IMG/VR virus record: IMGVR_UViG_3300025896_000047
Coordinates: 1-43,721 of that record
Strand: one strand, 5' to 3'
DNA from: a virus
Length of the DNA: 43,721 nucleotides
The position numbers and the translations under genes are program-made. A model generated the notes under the pieces. It was not told the origin of the DNA, ran no database searches, and saw only the letters and a program-made list of their open reading frames with translations. Shown piece after piece: positions 1-7,268 of this stretch; position 1 is the first letter of the stretch, and each line of letters starts with the position of its first letter.

Positions 1-707
1 GCGCTGCTTTTGCGATGGATCTGTTTCATCAAGTCTTGAAAGCTACCTGACATGATCTCACCGTCAAAGATTACTGGCTCAAGTAGCGTATTGGCAACCT
101 TTGCAAACTGCTCTTTAACGTGCGGAAAGTTTACAAGCTCTTTACCATTTCGACTATACTGATCAACCCGACCGTCAGGGTGAACGATAGTGATAACGCG
201 AACACCATCCAGCTTAACCTCGATGAGCTTTTTACCAATAACCTTGCCCTCATGATTAGCACTGTCATGAGCAAGCTGGCAACTAAAAACAGGGATGGCA
301 AATTGTGCATATTTTTTCTCGCATACACGATTGATCGTGCCTTCTGTAAAGCCGGCTCGCATGTCCTTGGTAAGGATACGCATGTACCAGTCATTCCACT
401 CTGCCTGTGTTGCAACTGCAAGGCAAAGCTCAATTGCTTTTTTAGCGGCATCACCAGTGAGCCGACGTGTTGCAAGATCATCTGCAAGTTTTGCAAAGGC
501 TACCCAGGGCAAACCTTGTCCATCGGGACCACTATGCTTGGGAACCTTCTTGACTCCGAATGTGATCATGGAGTCATATGCAAGACGCATGCCGGCAAAG
601 AATTCTGTGTTACCTGCTTCTGCCTCTGCAAGAACAATGGCCTCTTTATTCAATCGGCTGGGATGGTCTTCAAGACTTCTAATAACACGGTAACAATCGA
701 TGGACAT
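1..707 (-). CDS. ATP-dependent DNA ligase (3' part beyond window)
   Basis: Seals nicks in duplex DNA using ATP through a covalent lysyl-AMP intermediate. The reading frame runs off the window edge, so only the first ~235 residues are visible; T4-type ligases are near 490. An N-terminal helical domain (about 1-155) is followed by motif I KLDG (Lys165 is the predicted nucleophile), motif III YSRNGKE (184-190) and motif IIIa IFDGE (213-217). The start at 707 is chosen because GGAG lies 6 bases upstream; an in-frame ATG at 719 is possible. It is the last visible gene leftward, behind the 96-residue gene. Confidence 0.9.
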   Translation of the reverse strand, partial: MSIDCYRVIRSLEDHPSRLNKEAIVLAEAEAGNTEFFAGMRLAYDSMITFGVKKVPKHSGPDGQGLPWVAFAKLADDLATRRLTGDAAKKAIELCLAVATQAEWNDWYMRILTKDMRAGFTEGTINRVCEKKYAQFAIPVFSCQLAHDSANHEGKVIGKKLIEVKLDGVRVITIVHPDGRVDQYSRNGKELVNFPHVKEQFAKVANTLLEPVIFDGEIMSGSFQDLMKQIHRKSS

Positions 708-765
708 TTGCGTCTCCATATAAAATTAGTTGGGGGCTATAGCCTGCCCCCGATAGGCGTCACGC

Positions 766-1056
766 TTAGGCGGCTTTGGAAACAGGGCCGTTCTTGATCA
801 GATCGGCTACCTTGCGCTTGGTACGCTTTGCAAGTTCTTCTGCAATAGCAACACCAGCATGGCCAGGAATGTTCTTGGCATGCAAGAACTCCAAGGCTTC
901 TACCTTGGTAGCAGGCTTTGGCATCTCATAAAGCTGGATGTCTGTGCTGCCTGTTTTGATCAAGGTCTTGACGCGAGTCATGTCGGTAGCAAACCGGGGT
1001 TTAGTCTTGCCATCTTTAGTAGAATAGCCTGTCACTGTAAAAAGTTTATCTGTCAT
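766..1056 (-). CDS. Conserved-looking phage protein, 96 aa, unknown function
   Basis: A basic, soluble protein with no motif I recognise. The middle (KPATKVEALEFLHAKNIPGH, about 46-65) and the Lys/Arg-rich C-terminal helix suggest a small nucleic-acid-associated fold, but that is only an impression. It is preceded by a consensus promoter at 1138-1166 and followed by the DNA ligase gene, so the two are probably co-transcribed. Confidence 0.7.
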   Translation of the reverse strand: MTDKLFTVTGYSTKDGKTKPRFATDMTRVKTLIKTGSTDIQLYEMPKPATKVEALEFLHAKNIPGHAGVAIAEELAKRTKRKVADLIKNGPVSKAA

Positions 1057-1137
1057 TTAAATTACTCCTGTGTGTGTATTGTACACGTTAGCAAGAAACC
1101 GCTTGCTGTCGGGCATGAACTTCTTGTCCATGTTCTT

Positions 1138-1166
1138 ATTATACCATAAAACGGACTACTTGTCAA
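1138..1166 (-). promoter_or_regulatory. Sigma-70 promoter for the 96-aa/ligase unit
   Basis: TTGACA-17-TATAAT, with AAAACGG above the -35 box. Confidence 0.9.
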
Positions 1167-1196
1167 CCGTTTTCTGGCACAAATTCAAATTATTTT

Positions 1197-1508
1197 TCAA
1201 AATTTTGTCATGCCCAAATTGGCCAGCGCCAATTGATTTTTCCAATCTTCGGGCAATAGTTCTAATGCATTTGAGCTGATGTTCCAGGAACCATCTGATC
1301 CAATTTCGTTACGATAATTGGTAACTAACTTGTATCCTTTAAAATGTTTCTTAGTAGCTTGGTCTTCTGCGTCCCATAAATGCGCATGTCGCTTGAATGA
1401 CAGCGAGCCGCGAGTTCTACCCCAAAAGCTCAACACACCAAAAGAGGTCTCGATCCAGCCCCAGATCTTATCTGACTTGTCTTCTTTGAAATGGTATAGT
1501 ACAATCAT
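1197..1508 (-). CDS. WGR-domain-like small protein
   Basis: This 103-residue protein carries [15 protein letters not shown] (about 27-41) within a pattern typical of WGR domains: a short strand, a Trp-Gly-Arg strand, then a helix ending in KGY (57-59). WGR domains occur in PARP proteins and as stand-alone bacterial and phage proteins, and are thought to bind nucleic acid or protein. The start overlaps the upstream SWIM gene stop by 4 bp (ATGA), so translation is coupled. Family call is by eye. Confidence 0.65.
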   Translation of the reverse strand: MIVLYHFKEDKSDKIWGWIETSFGVLSFWGRTRGSLSFKRHAHLWDAEDQATKKHFKGYKLVTNYRNEIGSDGSWNISSNALELLPEDWKNQLALANLGMTKF

Positions 1509-1837
1509 TTCAACACCTCAGTAATGTGTTTACATGCACCGCGGAATGTGTAACCTGGGCAAGTGCAGGTCTTGGCATCGGGATCAACTTCGTAAACTGC
1601 ACCCTTGCTACCTTCGACGCGGATCATGTTGGATTCGATCTTTGCTGTGAACGGATTAGCCTTGAGTGCTTCAAACTTACGACCACGCTTGTCAATACGC
1701 AAGGGCTTCTTAAAGTAAAACGCATCGCCTTCGCCCCACTTGATGTAAGCAACTGCCTTGTCACCATCCATCAAATACACATGGTTGGCTTGCACTGCTA
1801 CATCTTTCCAAACTGTTGTTTCGCGCATTGCAATCAT
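1505..1837 (-). CDS. SWIM zinc-finger protein
   Basis: The last 20 residues hold a SWIM signature, [14 protein letters not shown] (CxCxnCxH), which binds zinc and usually mediates DNA or protein contacts. The N-terminal ~85 residues form a small beta-rich region without a recognised family. The protein is 110 residues from the ATG at 1837; the ATG at 1828 (MRETTVWK) is an alternative. It is flanked by 4-bp ATGA overlaps on both sides, giving a coupled operon with the 54-residue gene upstream and the WGR-like gene downstream. Confidence 0.75.
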   Translation of the reverse strand: MIAMRETTVWKDVAVQANHVYLMDGDKAVAYIKWGEGDAFYFKKPLRIDKRGRKFEALKANPFTAKIESNMIRVEGSKGAVYEVDPDAKTCTCPGYTFRGACKHITEVLK

Positions 1838-1998
1838 AGTGAATCCCTTAGTTTAGCGAGTGCGCGGGTGATCTTAAGGTACTGTGGAAACAGATTGCTA
1901 CTGTAGATGCTGCCACCTGCTTGGTGAACGAGCTTACTGGCTTCAATCTCCAAACGCATAATCTCTTCTGACTTTTCTTCACGTGTTAGGATTGCCAT
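1834..1998 (-). CDS. Small helical phage protein, 54 aa
   Basis: A short gene with a clear start (GGAGCAGAT before the ATG) and a 4-bp ATGA overlap with the next gene. The product begins [20 protein letters not shown] and looks like one long amphipathic helix, a tyrosine/phenylalanine-containing turn and a second basic helix. No function recognised. The overlaps and Shine-Dalgarno site argue that it is real. Confidence 0.75.
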   Translation of the reverse strand: MAILTREEKSEEIMRLEIEASKLVHQAGGSIYSSNLFPQYLKITRALAKLRDSL

Positions 1999-2007
1999 AT
2001 CTGCTCC

Positions 2008-2346
2008 TTAGTCCATGCGCGAGCCAGCATACACTTTCATGCCCGGGAATGTGTTGCGCATCACAACCACAAACGCTTCAGCACCTTCTTCTTTGGCTGT
2101 AATACACTGAGTTGAATTACCGCTAGGATTCCAAAGTTGAAGTCCACCATCGTAACTTTTGCTGAAGCCGTTAGCAATCAGAGCCTTGCCCAATTTGGTT
2201 GAGCCCTTTTCAAATACAGTAACCCAAGCAAAACCGCAACAATCGCGATCACCATGCTGTGCCAGAAAGGCCTGTGTCTTGCGACTTGCTTCTACCAAAC
2301 CTTGTTGTACTGCGGCTTCAACTACTACTTTAATATCTGTTACCAT
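2008..2346 (-). CDS. Uncharacterised phage protein, 112 aa
   Basis: Starts MVTDIKVVVEAAVQQGLVEA and contains HGDRDCCGFAWV (about 30-41), a pattern seen in small uncharacterised phage proteins; I cannot assign a function. The start at 2346 is preceded by AGGAG, and the longer reading frame upstream would begin inside the promoter at 2380-2408, so the shorter form is chosen. It heads an operon with the 54-residue, SWIM and WGR-like genes. Confidence 0.75.
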   Translation of the reverse strand: MVTDIKVVVEAAVQQGLVEASRKTQAFLAQHGDRDCCGFAWVTVFEKGSTKLGKALIANGFSKSYDGGLQLWNPSGNSTQCITAKEEGAEAFVVVMRNTFPGMKVYAGSRMD

Positions 2347-2379
2347 TTTAAACTCCTGTTTGTTGCTGTCTATGTGTTT

Positions 2380-2408
2380 ATTATAGCGCACTCTGAGCCA
2401 GTTGTCAA
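2380..2408 (-). promoter_or_regulatory. Sigma-70 promoter for the 112-aa to WGR operon
   Basis: TTGACA-17-TATAAT with AAAACGG upstream; palindrome 40 bp above the -35. Confidence 0.9.
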
Positions 2409-2448
2409 CCGTTTTTTGGTATTTTTTCCAGATTTTTTGGTTAAAAAG

Positions 2449-2466
2449 TGTTGTATTTTTGCAACA
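2449..2466. promoter_or_regulatory. Palindromic operator candidate, 40 bp upstream of -35
   Basis: TGTTGTA-N4-TGCAACA, one mismatch. On the - strand five Ts follow, so here it may also terminate transcription. Confidence 0.5.
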
Positions 2467-2467
2467 C

Positions 2468-2761
2468 TTAGCGGCTTAGGACTTCAATTTGAAAGATGTG
2501 TGCCAGTGCTTCTTCCAGCTTTTCATCCGGGGTAATAATGTGCAACTTGGTATTATTACGATCTTTGACCCTGTCGTAATATCGTATCTGCACAATCTTT
2601 CCACCTGCGGCTGGAATTACAGTAAAGTGGATTGCACTCTCATGATCAATTTGGATATCATCTTCGTCACTATCACTGCTGGATGTTGCAAATACCTCGC
2701 AATGGTCTGGATCATCAGATAGCAACCAGTTTCGTAGTCGTTGTCGTATGGTAAGTTTCAT
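2468..2761 (-). CDS. Unknown phage protein, 97 aa
   Basis: The N-terminus is basic (MKLTIRQRLRNWLLSDD), followed by a Ser/Asp/Glu-rich stretch (about 25-37) and a beta-rich C-terminal half ending in a helix. No family recognised. The frame stays open upstream to 2983 through the adjacent gene, but the MKLT start agrees best with gene packing. Its stop lies against a TGTTGTA-type palindrome (2449-2466) that on this strand is followed by five Ts. Confidence 0.65.
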   Translation of the reverse strand: MKLTIRQRLRNWLLSDDPDHCEVFATSSSDSDEDDIQIDHESAIHFTVIPAAGGKIVQIRYYDRVKDRNNTKLHIITPDEKLEEALAHIFQIEVLSR

Positions 2762-2813
2762 GTTGTTGTTTCTTTCTCGAGCTAAACGCTTTTTCCTTAG
2801 GGCTGACGCAAGT

Positions 2814-3029
2814 CTACCAATCATACCCTGGCTCGAGTGCATGCTGGAGCGCATCTTGCTGTTCGCTCCAATCACTGTATTCGATGATGAATGCGGTATA
2901 GTCTGTATATTCAATTTGCACCTCAATGCTGTAATCTTCCAAATGCCCACCAACATGGGTAACATGTACGGGTTCGAGGCCATTGGTAACTCGTGCCAAA
3001 TGTGGCCACTGTTCAGAATAGTTTGACAT
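2814..3029 (-). CDS. Unknown acidic phage protein, 71 aa
   Basis: A 71-residue acidic protein rich in His, Tyr and Glu, starting MSNYSEQWPHLARVTNG. No motif recognised. Its ATG overlaps the stop of the upstream HTH-like gene in a TAATG junction, which supports coupled translation and the chosen start. Confidence 0.7.
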   Translation of the reverse strand: MSNYSEQWPHLARVTNGLEPVHVTHVGGHLEDYSIEVQIEYTDYTAFIIEYSDWSEQQDALQHALEPGYDW

Positions 3030-3160
3030 TATGCAGTTACTCCAAATCCATTCAGTACCGACACAACTTTACCAAGACTGAGTTTTAGTTTAACTGCGAT
3101 GTCTTCGGCTTCCATGCCATCAATAAACATTTCCTGGATTTCATATTCAAGTTCGGTCAT
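3029..3160 (-). CDS. Small helix-turn-helix-like protein, 43 aa
   Basis: The sequence MFIDGMEAEDIAVKLKLSLG followed by KVVSVLNGFGV fits a compact helix-turn-helix of the kind used to bind DNA. The ATG at 3160 has AAAGGAAAC just upstream; a longer form from 3217 (ATGA overlap with the upstream gene, 62 residues) is possible. It sits in a four-gene leftward operon driven from the promoter at 3696-3724. A regulatory role is inference. Confidence 0.65.
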   Translation of the reverse strand: MTELEYEIQEMFIDGMEAEDIAVKLKLSLGKVVSVLNGFGVTA

Positions 3161-3213
3161 TATGTTTCCTTTAAGTTTATCTGTTGACATTTGTTTTTTA
3201 CTAACGAAGCCAG

Positions 3214-3669
3214 TCATGCTGTTTCTTCTTGCAGTGCTTCTGACAGTGCTACCAACTTGCTGCCTTTATCTGGGCAACCAACATACCAAACATCATCCCG
3301 CATGATGTAGTAATACTCAGCACCACACTCGTCAACACGGTTCAGAAAGTCTGCAAAGGTGTGGTCTACTTTCCAGGCTTGTCCTTCTTCTTCGCGATCA
3401 CGTCCGTAGAACGTGCATGAATTTCCATGGTCCAACTCGTGTTGCTTACGCTCTTCTGGTGTAAGGTGGTATGTATCAAAGGGGTGCTTCTCGCCGAGGC
3501 TTTTGCCGAGGCTACTGAGATTCCCAAGGGCCACGAGCTGGTTGGCTTTTGCAGAGTCATAATGTTCCTGAAGTAGCACGCCGTTATTTGAAAGATAACC
3601 ATCCCAATGACAATATACTGATTTGCAAACATCACCGTGCATTACACCAATTCGACTACGTGTGCCCAT
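3214..3669 (-). CDS. Conserved phage protein of unknown function, 151 aa
   Basis: Starts MGTRSRIGVMHGDVCKSVYC and contains CHWDGYLSNNG, a signature I associate with a widespread uncharacterised phage family. The C-terminal half has YYYIMRDDVWYVG, a beta-strand pair. It is preceded by a Shine-Dalgarno AAGGAG and a consensus promoter (3696-3724), making it the first gene of its operon. No activity is known to me. Confidence 0.8.
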   Translation of the reverse strand: MGTRSRIGVMHGDVCKSVYCHWDGYLSNNGVLLQEHYDSAKANQLVALGNLSSLGKSLGEKHPFDTYHLTPEERKQHELDHGNSCTFYGRDREEEGQAWKVDHTFADFLNRVDECGAEYYYIMRDDVWYVGCPDKGSKLVALSEALQEETA

Positions 3670-3695
3670 TATGAACTCCTTGTTGCTAAGTGTTA

Positions 3696-3724
3696 ATTAT
3701 AACGTACTTTGTCCAAACTGTCAA
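3696..3724 (-). promoter_or_regulatory. Sigma-70 promoter for the 151-aa operon
   Basis: TTGACA-17-TATAAT. Confidence 0.9.
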
Positions 3725-3733
3725 CCAATCCCC

Positions 3734-3865
3734 TTACTTCTTTGCGGGCTTTTGGGTTGCTTCTTTGGCAGCAATTTTGCCCGAATATGCGTTAGACGCT
3801 TTGTGGATAAGGCCCGTAGGAGTGATAGTAACTGTGCCAGTAGCGATTTGGTAAGTGTTTTTCAT
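3734..3865 (-). CDS. Microprotein, 43 aa, basic C-terminus
   Basis: A very short monocistronic gene with its own perfect promoter (3892-3920) and an AAAGG site upstream of the ATG. The product starts MKNTYQIATGTVTITPTGLI and ends in a Lys/Ala-rich tail, with a beta-hairpin-like N-terminal half. No homology recognised. The dedicated promoter and lack of any competing frame make it credible. Confidence 0.65.
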   Translation of the reverse strand: MKNTYQIATGTVTITPTGLIHKASNAYSGKIAAKEATQKPAKK

Positions 3866-3891
3866 GTAAGCCTTTTGTTGTTTAAGTGTAT

Positions 3892-3920
3892 ATTATACTG
3901 CAATTTGTCCGAACTGTCAA
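3892..3920 (-). promoter_or_regulatory. Sigma-70 promoter for the 43-aa microprotein
   Basis: TTGACA-17-TATAAT. Confidence 0.9.
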
Positions 3921-3944
3921 CCAATAACCCTTGCGGGTTACGGG

Positions 3945-4199
3945 TTATGCAAACACTGCACCCTTGAAGTTCTCATAGTCGTAGAATGCAACAAGCTCGC
4001 CGTCGTTAAAGTAAACGCAGAGTCCGCCCAAGTCGTCATCCTCATTGTAAGCACCTGCAATGTCTGCTTCAAAACGTGCTTGCAACTCTTCCATTTTGTC
4101 GTCACCAGTAGCATCAAAAGACTTTACTGCTTCAACTTCATAATCGTGTGTGTACTTTTCAACTGAGTTAATTTGCAATTCTTGAGCATCTGTAAGCAT
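3945..4199 (-). CDS. Acidic phage protein, 84 aa
   Basis: An acidic protein with a helical N-terminal half and a C-terminal strand region (GGLCVYFNDGELVAFYDYEN). It has its own promoter (4227-4255) carrying the phased palindrome upstream. I do not recognise the family. A small acidic early protein could act as a host-factor inhibitor, but nothing in the sequence shows this. Confidence 0.7.
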   Translation of the reverse strand: MLTDAQELQINSVEKYTHDYEVEAVKSFDATGDDKMEELQARFEADIAGAYNEDDDLGGLCVYFNDGELVAFYDYENFKGAVFA

Positions 4200-4226
4200 A
4201 GCAGTTCCTTTGTTGTTTAAGTATTA

Positions 4227-4255
4227 ATTATAACGTCTTTTGAGCCTGCTGTCAA
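4227..4255 (-). promoter_or_regulatory. Sigma-70 promoter for the 84-aa gene
   Basis: TTGACA-17-TATAAT with AAAACGG upstream; palindrome 9 bp above. Confidence 0.9.
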
Positions 4256-4410
4256 CCGTTTTGTTGTTGTATTTTTGCAACACCAAATGCCATAATTACA
4301 AGGCCAAATGCAGCCAAGATTGCTGTGGTAAGCAGGCTGGTATCCGGATCAATTTCCAGCGAGCCCACTGCACCAAACACCATCATAAAACCAATTGCAA
4401 GTCGAATCAT
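4252..4410 (-). CDS. Small two-helix membrane protein, 52 aa
   Basis: Two hydrophobic segments (about 1-17 and 28-45) separated by the polar stretch EIDPDTS predict an inner-membrane hairpin. The start MIRLAIGF has GGAG upstream; longer frames begin inside the preceding gene. Its TGA stop lies within the -35 box (4250-4255) of the next promoter, so the gene and the downstream promoter overlap. Function unknown. Confidence 0.65.
   Translation of the reverse strand: MIRLAIGFMMVFGAVGSLEIDPDTSLLTTAILAAFGLVIMAFGVAKIQQQNG
4265..4282. promoter_or_regulatory. Palindromic operator candidate, 9 bp upstream of -35
   Basis: TGTTGTA-N4-TGCAACA, one mismatch; lies inside the end of the 52-residue gene. 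Confidence 0.55.
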
Positions 4411-4420
4411 TTTTAGCTCC

Positions 4421-4690
4421 TTAGGCGTATTCGTGAATTTGAACAGTAGGATCAATTTGAAGCAGTTGTTTGGCAACTGTGGTCAATTCACGATAGCGTC
4501 GGTTAGTTTCTGTGCGGCTCAGTTCACCATCGCAACTGAGATTTTCTGGGCTAAGGGCACAATCAATCATCTCTGCCACACGTTGACGTCCAGCGGCTGT
4601 TTGAACTTCGTACAAGGGTTCTGTACGCTGACCTTTGAACAGGCTAGCATAACGATTCTTGTTGTCAATATATGTTTGGAGTGCTTTCAT
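4421..4690 (-). CDS. Unknown phage protein, 89 aa
   Basis: A mostly helical, charged protein beginning MKALQTYIDNKNRYASLFKG. There is no recognisable motif. It follows a promoter at 4720-4748 and has a good Shine-Dalgarno sequence (AAGGAACCGCA before ATG). The membrane microprotein follows 10 bp downstream, so the two are probably co-transcribed. Confidence 0.7.
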   Translation of the reverse strand: MKALQTYIDNKNRYASLFKGQRTEPLYEVQTAAGRQRVAEMIDCALSPENLSCDGELSRTETNRRYRELTTVAKQLLQIDPTVQIHEYA

Positions 4691-4719
4691 TGCGGTTCCT
4701 TTTTGCTGTTTAAGTGTTT

Positions 4720-4748
4720 ATTATACTGCACCTTGAGCCTTTGGTCAA
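4720..4748 (-). promoter_or_regulatory. Sigma-70 promoter for the 89-aa/52-aa unit
   Basis: TTGACC-17-TATAAT with AAAACGG upstream. Confidence 0.88.
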
Positions 4749-4767
4749 CCGTTTTCTGGCTCTATTT

Positions 4768-4785
4768 TGTTGTATTTTTACAACA
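4768..4785. promoter_or_regulatory. Palindromic operator candidate, 19 bp upstream of -35
   Basis: Perfect TGTTGTA-N4-TACAACA. The stretch from here to the -35 box is nearly identical to that at 6120-6162. Confidence 0.6.
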
Positions 4786-4829
4786 TTCGTGAAACTTAAC
4801 TAAAGTATTACCTACTAAAGTACTACCTT

Positions 4830-5066
4830 TTAGCCCCTAAACGCAGATGCTAGCCCCACAAGCCCAATGGCTATTGATACAAGATTAACTGCCATTTGCG
4901 GCCGATTTCCTGCACGAATAGCCCAGATTAAAAATGCCACTGTGCCCACAGCAAACACCACAATGTTGTAAGGATACATCGAGGGACCAATGGCATTCAA
5001 TGAGTGGCCTGCAATAATTAAAACTGCGCCTGCCCATTGAAGCACTTCATCGAAATCCAACTTCAT
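4830..5066 (-). CDS. Small membrane protein, 78 aa, three predicted TM segments
   Basis: Hydrophobic segments at about 9-23, 33-49 and 60-74 predict three membrane spans, with a short basic loop RAGNRPQ between the second and third. The start overlaps the upstream stop by 4 bp (ATGA). Function unknown; small phage membrane proteins of this kind may alter the host envelope, which is inference. Confidence 0.7.
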   Translation of the reverse strand: MKLDFDEVLQWAGAVLIIAGHSLNAIGPSMYPYNIVVFAVGTVAFLIWAIRAGNRPQMAVNLVSIAIGLVGLASAFRG

Positions 5067-5449
5067 GCTGGCACCTTGGATTCGTGTACCACGTTAACTG
5101 ATTCAGAGTAGTAGCCGTTAGACTCACCCAACCAGCGAATGTCCACGTGGCCCTTGAAGGTTGCAAACTTGTAGAAAGTCCATGTGTAGGAATCATATGG
5201 CGTTGCAGTTGAATCAGCTGGTGTGTCTCCAGAAGATTCCTCAGCAATCAAAATTGGTGTGTTTACCAAGTCTTGTAAATCTCCCACAATGCTTTCAATG
5301 TACACCGACTCGCAACAATCTTGGTGATGCGAAAACACATAACGTTCGTTTGCATTTTCAAAAATCAACTCGCCGTCGTTCGCTGTTACAGTAGGAAAGA
5401 TTGTTCCTACCATGTTCTTCAACGCTTGCTCTGTTGTCAAATATCTCAT
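5063..5449 (-). CDS. Phage protein of the DUF7448-like type, 128 aa
   Basis: Contains [20 protein letters not shown] (about 39-58) followed by [11 protein letters not shown], a pattern I recall from the phage family catalogued as DUF7448. The histidine and paired cysteines may bind metal. Biochemical role is unknown. It belongs to a four-gene operon starting at the promoter 6097-6125 and overlaps the downstream membrane-protein gene by 4 bp. The family name is from memory. Confidence 0.65.
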   Translation of the reverse strand: MRYLTTEQALKNMVGTIFPTVTANDGELIFENANERYVFSHHQDCCESVYIESIVGDLQDLVNTPILIAEESSGDTPADSTATPYDSYTWTFYKFATFKGHVDIRWLGESNGYYSESVNVVHESKVPA

Positions 5450-5458
5450 TTCAATTCC

Positions 5459-5854
5459 TTAATATAATACAGGTTCTTGTGTGCGTTCACCTTGAAGCAC
5501 CAACATCATTTCATCTTCTTGTGTGAACACCAAGTGCTCACGTTCTAAAATTGCTCTACGTTGCATTGTATCCAATTTGGTCCATTCAGTCACTGCTTCA
5601 TAACTACCATAAGATTCTCTTGGTGCAGAATCGCCAAGCCAGCCTGCTATAGACTTAAATGAATTGACAGTATTAGCAGGATGACTACGGCCAATTGCAC
5701 CAGCAAAGTCATTGGCTAACACACTGGTAAAACAACTGCCAGGATTGTATCCATGCACAAGATAGTTATAGAAAGGATCGGCAAAGTCTTTTGGCACATC
5801 CCACAACTTGAATGTTTCCAGTATGCGATTGCGACTGTGTTCTGATAACTTCAT
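5459..5854 (-). CDS. Conserved phage protein, 131 aa, unknown function
   Basis: The segment DPFYNYLVHGYNPGSCFTSV with LANDFAGAIGRSHPAN (about 26-61) resembles a family of uncharacterised proteins in large phages. It is soluble and mostly helical. It lies 9 bp after the 68-residue gene and 9 bp before the DUF7448-like gene, in the same operon. Confidence 0.7.
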   Translation of the reverse strand: MKLSEHSRNRILETFKLWDVPKDFADPFYNYLVHGYNPGSCFTSVLANDFAGAIGRSHPANTVNSFKSIAGWLGDSAPRESYGSYEAVTEWTKLDTMQRRAILEREHLVFTQEDEMMLVLQGERTQEPVLY

Positions 5855-5863
5855 TTTGCTTCC

Positions 5864-6070
5864 TTATGCACTTAACCGATTCACAATCTGGTCTTGCAAC
5901 ATATCCATTTCATCCTGTTCAATGTAAAAATCTGTAGTAGGGTCATAATACTGACCTTCCTTGGGATCATAATACACAACACGACCGCTAAAATTAAACG
6001 GACCTTCAAGTCCCTTACGAGGGCCATACTTGGTACGCATCTGATCAATTTGATTTACACGATAACCCAT
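5864..6070 (-). CDS. Unknown phage protein, 68 aa
   Basis: A tyrosine-rich small protein (GRVVYYDPKEGQYYDPTTDF) with no recognised domain. It is the first gene after the promoter at 6097-6125, with AAGGAGCAGACT before the ATG. It probably opens the operon down to 4830. Confidence 0.65.
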   Translation of the reverse strand: MGYRVNQIDQMRTKYGPRKGLEGPFNFSGRVVYYDPKEGQYYDPTTDFYIEQDEMDMLQDQIVNRLSA

Positions 6071-6096
6071 AGTCTGCTCCTTGTTGTCATGTGTTT

Positions 6097-6125
6097 ATTA
6101 TAACGGATCTGAGTCAGATGGTCAA
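6097..6125 (-). promoter_or_regulatory. Sigma-70 promoter for the 68-aa to membrane-protein operon
   Basis: TTGACC-17-TATAAT with AAAACGG upstream. Confidence 0.88.
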
Positions 6126-6144
6126 CCGTTTTCTGACCCTATTT

Positions 6145-6162
6145 TGTTGTATTTTTACAACA
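6145..6162. promoter_or_regulatory. Palindromic operator candidate, 19 bp upstream of -35
   Basis: Perfect TGTTGTA-N4-TACAACA, immediately after the radical SAM stop. Confidence 0.6.
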
Positions 6163-6164
6163 GG

Positions 6165-7268
6165 TTATTGAAGTTTTTTGAATGTTCTGTGGGCCTGGCC
6201 CACTGCAAATGGTGCAGTTTTAGAATTACAATTACTGTAACAAACTGACAAGGCGTCTGGGGTGTTTAAATTTTCGTATACCCAGTCAAACCCAGCATTG
6301 ACAATGGTGGCAACTGACCTTTCATCTGTTGCAACCAACTTCGATACGTCTACCCCATGCTTGTCGGCCAAATCAACTGTGTCTTTGAAGTAACGATCAG
6401 ACTCTTTATAAAACATTAAATTTCCAAGAAAACAACAAGGAACAACTGCCCATTGAGCACTAATATAGATTTCGCGTCTTGTTAAGCTACCACAATCAGC
6501 CTTGCCGCCCGCAAGCGGTAAATTTATTTTTTCTTGTTTTATTGTTATTACTTTATTGCGTTGAAAGTCTTGCTCTTTGCGTTCCATATCATGTTCATTA
6601 ACATCGCGCAACATGGTCAATGGTGTGTTGGATGCTGATTCCAACTTGTAAATTGTATTACCGCTACGATCTCTAACTGGCACGTGCGGTCTGTTGTTGA
6701 ATCTACTTGTAAAGTTTTTAAAGCCATAATTCACCGCCAGCGAATTGCATTCATCAACTTGATGTTCGTTGTGTTTGAACACTGTCATTATCCATTCGGC
6801 TGTGCCACCGGCTTGAATAAATGCTTGAGCGTTTTCTATGATCTTATTCCAGTCTGTATTTCTTCTGTACAATGCATGCGTATCTGCTAATCCGTCAATG
6901 GCAAAGGCCACATGGACTTTTGGAATACTACCTAATCTTGCCCACCATTCTTGGGTGCGGGCCGAGCCGTTTGTGTTTATGCGTATAGATGCAGTTGGAG
7001 CACACTGTCTAAAATATTCTACAATCTCCAGCGCATGAAAGTTTGCAATAAAATCGCCCAGCGTTCCATTTATAAAAAACACTTCTATACCTGCAATATC
7101 TTCTGGCGGTAATCGTTTTTTAACTTGGTCAATGCTCCATGTATCGCTATTTGAAATATAAGGATGTACAAAGTAACTGGATGTGGGATATCTACTGCAA
7201 GCAGGACAGGCTGCATTACATAGTGCAGTTATCTCCAGGTGTAGGTTTGTAACGTCTTTCCAGCGCAT
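6165..7268 (-). CDS. Radical SAM enzyme with C-terminal Cys cluster
   Basis: CNAACPAC (Cys17, Cys21, Cys24) is the CxxxCxxC motif that holds the [4Fe-4S] cluster for cleaving S-adenosylmethionine. Later cysteines (CGSLTRREIYIS, VVPCCFLG and the C-terminal CYSNC) resemble a SPASM/twitch auxiliary-cluster region. The protein is 367 residues, a normal length for SPASM-type enzymes, which often modify peptides or sugars. Its start abuts the stop of the second radical SAM gene, so both are co-translated. Substrate unknown. Confidence 0.85.
   Translation of the reverse strand: MRWKDVTNLHLEITALCNAACPACSRYPTSSYFVHPYISNSDTWSIDQVKKRLPPEDIAGIEVFFINGTLGDFIANFHALEIVEYFRQCAPTASIRINTNGSARTQEWWARLGSIPKVHVAFAIDGLADTHALYRRNTDWNKIIENAQAFIQAGGTAEWIMTVFKHNEHQVDECNSLAVNYGFKNFTSRFNNRPHVPVRDRSGNTIYKLESASNTPLTMLRDVNEHDMERKEQDFQRNKVITIKQEKINLPLAGGKADCGSLTRREIYISAQWAVVPCCFLGNLMFYKESDRYFKDTVDLADKHGVDVSKLVATDERSVATIVNAGFDWVYENLNTPDALSVCYSNCNSKTAPFAVGQAHRTFKKLQ

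Noticed and set aside
120-797. Long rightward frame, Cys-rich, 225 codons
   Set aside because: It is the antisense shadow of the DNA ligase gene, whose motifs I, III and IIIa are intact on the other strand.
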